A DNA stretch of 64,000 nt from Rhodovulum visakhapatnamense (lineage in GTDB: Bacteria; Pseudomonadota; Alphaproteobacteria; Rhodobacterales; Rhodobacteraceae): positions 211,951 through 275,950 of the forward strand of contig NZ_SOEB01000003.1 in NCBI RefSeq assembly GCF_004365965.1, in the 5' to 3' direction. Of the stretch, positions 59,546 to 64,000 are shown piece after piece. The notes under the pieces were generated by a model. It was not told where the DNA came from and made no database searches. It was given only the letters and a program-made list of their open reading frames with translations. The position numbers and the translations under genes are program-made. The stretch's first letter is position 1; each line of letters opens with the position of its first letter.

Positions 59546-61611
59546 CCGCGCCGCTGCTGGAGATCGACCGGCTTTCGATTGCCTTTGCCACCCGCCGGGG
59601 CGACATCCCGGCCGTCGCCGATTTCTCTCTCTCCGTCGCCGCTGGCGAAGCGGTGGGGCTGGTGGGCGAATCCGGCTGCGGCAAATCCACCGTGGCGCTC
59701 GGCATCATGCGGGATCTCGGCCGCGCCGGCCGAATCAGCGGCGGCACGATCCGCTTTCGCGGCCGCGATCTCGCCACCCTCTCCGGCTCCGAACTGCGCC
59801 GGATCCGCGGCAACGACATCGCGATGGTCTATCAGGAGCCGATGGCCAGCCTCAATCCGGCGCTGCGGATCGGGCGCCAGCTGATGGAAGTGCCTCGACT
59901 GCATCGCGGCGCCTCGCGCGCCGAGGCGCGGGAGCTGGCGCGCGAGATGGTCGCCGATGTCGGCCTGCCCGACCCCGACCGCATCCTGGACGCCTACCCG
60001 CACCAGTTGTCGGGCGGTCAGCAGCAGCGGATCGTGATCGCCATGGCGCTGATGTCGCGCCCCGCGCTGCTGATCCTCGACGAACCCACAACTGCGCTCG
60101 ACGTGACCGTCGAGGCCGCCATTGTCGATCTGGTGAAGGGCCTCGGCCGCAAATACGGCACCGCGCTGCTGTTCATCTCGCACAATCTCGGCCTGGTGCT
60201 CGAGGTCTGCGACCGGATCTGCGTGATGTATTCGGGCGAGGCCGTCGAACAGGGCCCGGTCCGCCACGTCTTCGACCGGATGCGCCATCCCTATACCCAG
60301 GCGCTTTTCCGGTCGATCCCGCTACCCGGGGCCGACAAGACCACGCGCCCGCTTGAAACCATTCCGGGCAGCTTTCTGATGCCGCAGGACCGTCCCAGGG
60401 GGTGCAATTTCGGCCCGCGCTGCACCCATTTCGAGCCGGGGCTTTGCGATACCGCCGAGATTGCAATGCGGCCGGTGCCCGGAGCCAGCGACCACGAGGC
60501 GCGCTGTCTGCGGTTCGAGAAGATCGACTGGCAGAGCCGCCCGCCCGTCCCCAAGGCCGCAGCCCCCGGCGAGGTGGGCGCGCCGGTCCTGACCGTCTCG
60601 GGGCTGAGGAAGTACTACGAAGTCTCCTCGGGCGGGCTCTTCGGGCACCGCCGCCGCAAGCTGGTGCGCGCCAACGAAACGCTCAGCTTCGAGGCCCGGC
60701 AATCCGAGACCCTCGCCATCGTGGGGGAATCCGGTTGCGGCAAGTCCACGCTGGCCAAGGTTCTGCTTGGACTGGAAACCGCAACCGCCGGACAGGTGCT
60801 TCTGGACGATCGCGAGGTGCAGGAAACCCCGATCCAAAAGCGCGGGCCCCGCGCCGTGGCCGATCTGCAGATGGTGTTCCAGAACCCGTTCGACACGCTG
60901 AACCCTTCCAAGCGGGTGGGCGGCCAGATCCTGCGCGCGCTCGAGGTCTTCGGCGTCGGCGCGACCCGCCGCGCGCGGCGCGAGCGGATGTTCGAACTGC
61001 TCGATCTGGTCCGGCTGCCGCGCGATTTCGCCGACCGCATGCCGCACCAGCTCTCGGGCGGGCAGAAACAGCGGGTGGGCATCGCCCGCGCCTTCGCGGG
61101 CGGCGCCCGGATCGTGGTGGCGGACGAGCCCGTGTCGGCGCTCGATGTCAGCGTGCAGGCGGCGGTGGCCGATCTGCTGATGGACATCCAGCGGACCCGC
61201 CGCACGACGCTGATCTTCATCTCGCACGACCTGTCGATCGTGCGCTATCTGGCCGATCGGGTGATGGTGATGTATCTGGGCCATGCGGTCGAGATCGGCA
61301 GCACCGCCCAGGTCTTCGCGCCGCCCTATCACCCCTATACCGAGGCCCTGCTGTCGGCGGTACCGGTCCCCGATACCCGGGTCGAGAAGACCCGGATCGT
61401 ACTGGAAGGCGACGTCCCCTCGGCCATCGACCCGCCGCCGGGCTGCCCGTTCCAGACCCGCTGCCACTGGAAGGACCGGGTGCCGAACGGGCGCTGCGCG
61501 CGCGAGCTGCCGCCGATGGTCGAGCTTGGCTCCGGCCACCGGATCCTTTGTCACCTCTCGGCCGAGGCGCTCGGCGAAATGGAGCCGGTCTTCCGCGTCG
61601 CCGCCGAATGA
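59542..61611 (+). CDS. ABC transporter ATP-binding protein, fused DppD-DppF type
   Basis: 689 aa with two complete ATPase domains. The first (about 1-320) has Walker A GESGCGKSTVALG, signature LSGGQQQRIVIAMAL and Walker B ALLILDEPTTALDVTVEA, and ends with the oligopeptide-family C-terminal Cys segment (GCNFGPRCTHFEPGLC). The second (about 350-689) has GESGCGKSTLAKV, LSGGQKQRVGIARAF, IVVADEPVSALDVSVQA and a second Cys segment (GCPFQTRCHWKDRVPNGRC). Such GsiA-like fusions serve both permeases. Confidence 0.94.
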   Translation: MTAPLLEIDRLSIAFATRRGDIPAVADFSLSVAAGEAVGLVGESGCGKSTVALGIMRDLGRAGRISGGTIRFRGRDLATLSGSELRRIRGNDIAMVYQEPMASLNPALRIGRQLMEVPRLHRGASRAEARELAREMVADVGLPDPDRILDAYPHQLSGGQQQRIVIAMALMSRPALLILDEPTTALDVTVEAAIVDLVKGLGRKYGTALLFISHNLGLVLEVCDRICVMYSGEAVEQGPVRHVFDRMRHPYTQALFRSIPLPGADKTTRPLETIPGSFLMPQDRPRGCNFGPRCTHFEPGLCDTAEIAMRPVPGASDHEARCLRFEKIDWQSRPPVPKAAAPGEVGAPVLTVSGLRKYYEVSSGGLFGHRRRKLVRANETLSFEARQSETLAIVGESGCGKSTLAKVLLGLETATAGQVLLDDREVQETPIQKRGPRAVADLQMVFQNPFDTLNPSKRVGGQILRALEVFGVGATRRARRERMFELLDLVRLPRDFADRMPHQLSGGQKQRVGIARAFAGGARIVVADEPVSALDVSVQAAVADLLMDIQRTRRTTLIFISHDLSIVRYLADRVMVMYLGHAVEIGSTAQVFAPPYHPYTEALLSAVPVPDTRVEKTRIVLEGDVPSAIDPPPGCPFQTRCHWKDRVPNGRCARELPPMVELGSGHRILCHLSAEALGEMEPVFRVAAE

Positions 61612-61667
61612 CCCGCGCGAGACGACCGGGTCCATGATAGGCTCGGGGCAGCCGAGGAGGTCGCCCC

Positions 61668-62297
61668 ATGCTGACACTTTATCACGCCCCGCTGACGCGC
61701 TCGACCCGGGTGGTGCAGCTGATCGCCGAGATGCGGATCGAAGACAGCGTCGAGGTGCGCCTGACCGACATTCCCCGTATCGACGGCAGCGGCGCGCGCG
61801 ATCCCGCCAACCCGCATCCCGAAGGCAAGGTCCCGTTCCTGGTCCACGGCTCGGTCGGCATCCGCGAAACCAACGCGATCCTGCTGTATCTGACGGATCT
61901 CTACCCCGAGACGCCGCTTGGCCGGCCGGTCGGGCATCCGGGGCGCGGCAGCTACCTGTCCTGGCTCTTCTGGTATGGCAACGTGATGGAGCCGGTCTAT
62001 CTGGCCGAGCGCCTGGGCCTCAGCGATCCCGCCATCGCCAGAACCTGGCGCGGAACCGACGAGGCCGCGGCGACGCTGGGGGCCGCGCTGACACAGCATC
62101 CCTATCTGGTCGACGAGATGTTCTCGGCCGCCGACCTGCTGATCGCCTCGACCTATGGCTGGTTCCGCGACCTGATCCCCGACGATCCGGCGGTCCGGGC
62201 CTGGGTGGACCGCTGTCTCGACCGTCCGGCGCTGACCGGGGTTCTGGAGCGCGACCGGGCCGCGATGGCCGACCGGACCGAGCGGGCACCGGCCTGA
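61668..62297 (+). CDS. Glutathione S-transferase family protein
   Basis: 209 aa: N-terminal thioredoxin-like domain (MLTLYHAPLTRSTRVVQLIAEM; PEGKVPFLVHGSVGIRETNAILLYLTDLYP, with the GSH-binding Glu-Thr in IRETNAI) and a helical C-terminal domain (PYLVDEMFSAADLLIASTYGW). The catalytic residue is likely Ser or Thr at LTRSTR. It follows the ABC genes by 56 bases and may be cotranscribed. Confidence 0.88.
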   Translation: MLTLYHAPLTRSTRVVQLIAEMRIEDSVEVRLTDIPRIDGSGARDPANPHPEGKVPFLVHGSVGIRETNAILLYLTDLYPETPLGRPVGHPGRGSYLSWLFWYGNVMEPVYLAERLGLSDPAIARTWRGTDEAAATLGAALTQHPYLVDEMFSAADLLIASTYGWFRDLIPDDPAVRAWVDRCLDRPALTGVLERDRAAMADRTERAPA

Positions 62298-62362
62298 CCC
62301 CGCGCACGCCCCCTGCCCCGGCACGCCTCCGGCACAGGGTGCTTTCCCCGACGACCCCACAG

Positions 62363-62390
62363 AGCCCGCGGAACCCGCAGAACCCGCACC
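62363..62390. repeat. Three tandem copies of a 9-bp unit
   Basis: AGCCCGCGG, AACCCGCAG and AACCCGCAC follow each other in the gap between the GST gene and rpsI. Probably slippage; no function proposed. Confidence 0.5.
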
Positions 62391-62400
62391 CCGCATGCGA

Positions 62401-62428
62401 AAGGGCCGCGCCTTGCGGCACGGCCCTT
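62401..62428. terminator. Hairpin after rpsI (possibly bidirectional)
   Basis: AAGGGCCG (62401-62408) pairs perfectly with CGGCCCTT (62421-62428), with an inner GCC/GGC pairing. It lies 21 bases past the rpsI stop and on the opposite side 103 bases past the GST stop. Only a short T-run follows. Confidence 0.6.
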
Positions 62429-62449
62429 CGAAACCCGATGAAACGCCGA

Positions 62450-62941
62450 TCAGCGTTTCGAGAACTGGAAGCTCCGGCGGGCCTTGCGGCGGCCGTATTT
62501 CTTCCGTTCGACGACGCGGCTGTCACGGGTCAGGAAGCCCGCAGCCTTCAGCGCCCCGCGCAGCGAGGGATCGTAAAGCTGCAGCGCCTTCGAGATGCCG
62601 TGCTTGACCGCACCGGCCTGGCCCGAAAGACCGCCGCCGGCAACCGTCGCCATCACGTCGAACTGGTCCTCGACACCGGCCACGGTGAACGGCTGGCGCA
62701 GGATCATCTGCAGCACCGGACGGGCGAAGTACGCCTTGATGTCCTTGCCGTTGACGGTGACCTTGCCCGAACCCGGCTTGATCCAGACGCGGGCGACCGC
62801 GTCCTTCCGCTTGCCGGTGGCATAGGACCGGCCCAGCGAGTCGCGGACGGGTTCGCGGGGCGCGCTATCGTCCGCCGAGACGGCGGGCTTGCCGGAAACG
62901 ACCGACTGCAGCTCGTCGAGAGATTTGATTTCTTCGGCCAT
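62450..62941 (-). CDS. rpsI: 30S ribosomal protein S9
   Basis: 163 aa. The S9 core begins at [29 protein letters not shown] and ends with the universal [23 protein letters not shown] tail that reaches the P site. An N-terminal extension of about 40 residues is usual in this lineage. The ATG shares one base with the rplM stop. Confidence 0.97.
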   Translation of the reverse strand: MAEEIKSLDELQSVVSGKPAVSADDSAPREPVRDSLGRSYATGKRKDAVARVWIKPGSGKVTVNGKDIKAYFARPVLQMILRQPFTVAGVEDQFDVMATVAGGGLSGQAGAVKHGISKALQLYDPSLRGALKAAGFLTRDSRVVERKKYGRRKARRSFQFSKR

Positions 62942-63405
62942 CACGCGCTCCGGGTGTTCTTCGAGTTCATGGACTTGACGTCCAGCACTTCGGGGTTCTG
63001 GGCCTCGTGGGGATGCTCGGCCCCGGCATAGACGCGCAGATTGGTCATCTGCTGGCGGCTGAGACGGTTGCCCGGCAGCATCCGCTTGACCGCAGCGACC
63101 ACGACGCGCTCGGGATGGGCGCCTTCGAGGATCTGCTCGGCGGTGCGGTGCTTGATCCCGCCCGGATGGCCGGTATGCCAGTAGTATTTCTTGTCGGTGC
63201 GCTTCTTGCCCGTCATCTGCACCTTGTCGGCGTTGATGATGATGACGTTGTCGCCCATGTCCATGTGAGGCGTGAAGGACGGCTTGTGCTTGCCGCGCAG
63301 ACGCATGGCGACGATCGAGGCGAGACGGCCGAGAACGACGCCCTCGGCGTCGATCAAGATCCATTTCTTCTCGATATCCGCCGGGGTAGCGGTAAAGGTT
63401 TTCAT
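62941..63405 (-). CDS. rplM: 50S ribosomal protein L13
   Basis: 154 aa from ATG 63405. [49 protein letters not shown] and [21 protein letters not shown] are family hallmarks, with [19 protein letters not shown] near the C-terminus. It forms the standard rplM-rpsI operon. Confidence 0.97.
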   Translation of the reverse strand: MKTFTATPADIEKKWILIDAEGVVLGRLASIVAMRLRGKHKPSFTPHMDMGDNVIIINADKVQMTGKKRTDKKYYWHTGHPGGIKHRTAEQILEGAHPERVVVAAVKRMLPGNRLSRQQMTNLRVYAGAEHPHEAQNPEVLDVKSMNSKNTRSA

Positions 63406-63476
63406 TGGCTCTGCCCTGTATCGGCTGAAAGGTCGGCCCGGGAACGGCGCGTCCGCCCCGAAACTCGGATGGGGGC

Positions 63477-63504
63477 TTTCTAAGCATTTCCCCACACAGG
63501 TCAA
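63477..63504 (-). promoter_or_regulatory. rplM-rpsI promoter
   Basis: On the minus strand TTGACC (63504-63499), 16-base spacer, TAGAAA (63482-63477). Transcription would start near 63470 and give a leader of about 65 bases, a usual length for ribosomal-protein operons. No known autoregulatory fold was recognised. Confidence 0.5.
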
Positions 63505-63601
63505 GGGCCTTGCGCGCAGGTTTATTGCGTAAATACAATGACTTGGAAAAACGGTATTGAGATACCCCAATATTCGCGGCCGCAAGGGGCAAAACTGCGA
63601 A

Positions 63602-63625
63602 ACGCCGACCGTTTCCGGCCGGCGT
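63602..63625 (-). terminator. Hairpin after the VPLPA-CTERM gene
   Basis: On the minus strand ACGCCGGCC (63625-63617) pairs with GGTCGGCGT (63610-63602), one G-U pair in nine. It is followed by TTCGCAGTTTTG. It starts 24 bases past the stop of the CTERM gene. Confidence 0.55.
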
Positions 63626-63648
63626 CAAAAGGAACCGGACGGGTGCGG

Positions 63649-63915
63649 TCAGGCGCGACGGCGGCGCATCAAGGCCACCGCCCCCATCGCCGCCCCCAGC
63701 AGCGGCAGCGTCGCCGGCAGCGGTACCGGCGCCGGATCGTCCGGGGGCAGCTCGCCCGCGAAGGCCTGCGCATGCACCTGCCCGCGCAGAACGGCCGAGC
63801 CCGCGAAGATGTTGCCCTCGACGGCGGTCGAGTTGGTCAGCGCCGCGTTCCCGGCCAGGATCGAGCCGTACATCTGCCGACCGAGCGTGACCGAGGTCGC
63901 CTCGTAGAAGTATCC
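63649..63915 (-). pseudogene. C-terminal fragment of a VPLPA-CTERM, choice-of-anchor-A-like surface protein
   Basis: About 88 residues remain: [53 protein letters not shown] resembles the end of choice-of-anchor A domains. Then [25 protein letters not shown] is a VPLPA-CTERM sorting signal (motif, membrane helix, basic tail) used by exosortase systems. The 5' side is cut by the transposase end just upstream. A terminator follows, so the gene was once complete. Confidence 0.7.
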
Positions 63916-63922
63916 GTTATGT

Positions 63923-64000
63923 TCAAGCACGAGCTTCAGCCCAGATGCGGTCGTCGCGCACAAGCGCGTTGGCAAGGATGACGAGCTTGCGCATCACCGC
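63923..64000 (-). CDS. Transposase C-terminus, IS110-like (partial, 5' end outside window)
   Basis: The last 25 codons and stop read VMRKLVILANALVRDDRIWAEARA, which matches the ending of IS110-family transposases as I know it. The element lies upstream of and next to the CTERM fragment, on the same strand, so it probably inserted into that gene. The IS terminus is between 63905 and 63923; only the right end is visible. Confidence 0.6.
   Translation of the reverse strand, partial: AVMRKLVILANALVRDDRIWAEARA

Noticed and set aside
63649..63975. The whole 108-codon frame as an intact VPLPA-CTERM gene starting at 63975
   Set aside because: The first residues come from the end of a transposase gene in another frame; there is no signal peptide, which a sorted protein needs.

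Overview
The window is GC-rich (my estimate, mid to upper 60s percent), with codon use and gene order typical of the Alphaproteobacteria, order Rhodobacterales. The lineage is supported by a complete pyrH-to-lpxB envelope cluster in the alphaproteobacterial order, the CtrA/SciP cell-cycle pair, a Usg-family gene and a GTTC-N7-GTTC type LexA box. A bciA-like 8-vinyl reductase implies bacteriochlorophyll synthesis, so the source is probably a phototrophic Rhodobacteraceae member (Rhodobacter/Rhodovulum-like). The species is inference.

Layout. 1-5550 (minus): two tightly linked genes of unknown function, one 1,460 aa and one cut by the window edge, behind an AT-rich promoter with a perfect palindrome. 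5714-6355: a dead cytochrome c gene (heme motif and reading frame both broken). 6779-12463: trkH, bciA, ilvD, a VOC protein and a stand-alone modD. 12830-15926: a sensor kinase with two tandem periplasmic binding domains plus an overlapping single-domain response regulator. 16336-19024: a decayed island made of a frameshifted acyltransferase, an IS3-family element lacking its left end, and a frameshifted tyrosine integrase truncated at the IS and lying beside tRNA-Leu(CAA), its likely attachment site.

19339-27691 is mainly housekeeping: a YqaA-type membrane protein, dsbB, usg, gyrA, trmFO, gluQ, hisI and a NifU-like scaffold. 27826-31878 holds a DctPQM-type TRAP transporter and a Crp/Fnr regulator. 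32268-40753 holds fpr, a small SOS-controlled membrane-protein gene, recG-ligA, ctrA, sciP, mnmA and a DUF2059-like protein. 40760-53206 (minus) is the envelope cluster: pyrH, frr, uppS, cdsA, dxr, rseP, a possible small gene, bamA, ompH/skp, fabZ, lpxA, lpxI, lpxB. It couples isoprenoid and phospholipid precursor supply, outer-membrane protein assembly and lipid A synthesis; lpxD is not in it. 53249-62297 (plus) holds miaA, an AraC regulator, a peptide-type ABC importer with a Tat-exported binding protein and a fused double ATPase, and a GST. The right end holds rplM-rpsI and a VPLPA-CTERM protein fragment abutting the end of an IS110-like transposase.

The most promising unreported-looking items are the LexA-controlled 40-residue membrane protein at 33287-33409 (a SidA-like candidate with its own SOS box and terminator), the unknown two-gene locus at the left edge, and the dual-binding-domain sensor system. 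No CRISPR array or rRNA gene was seen.
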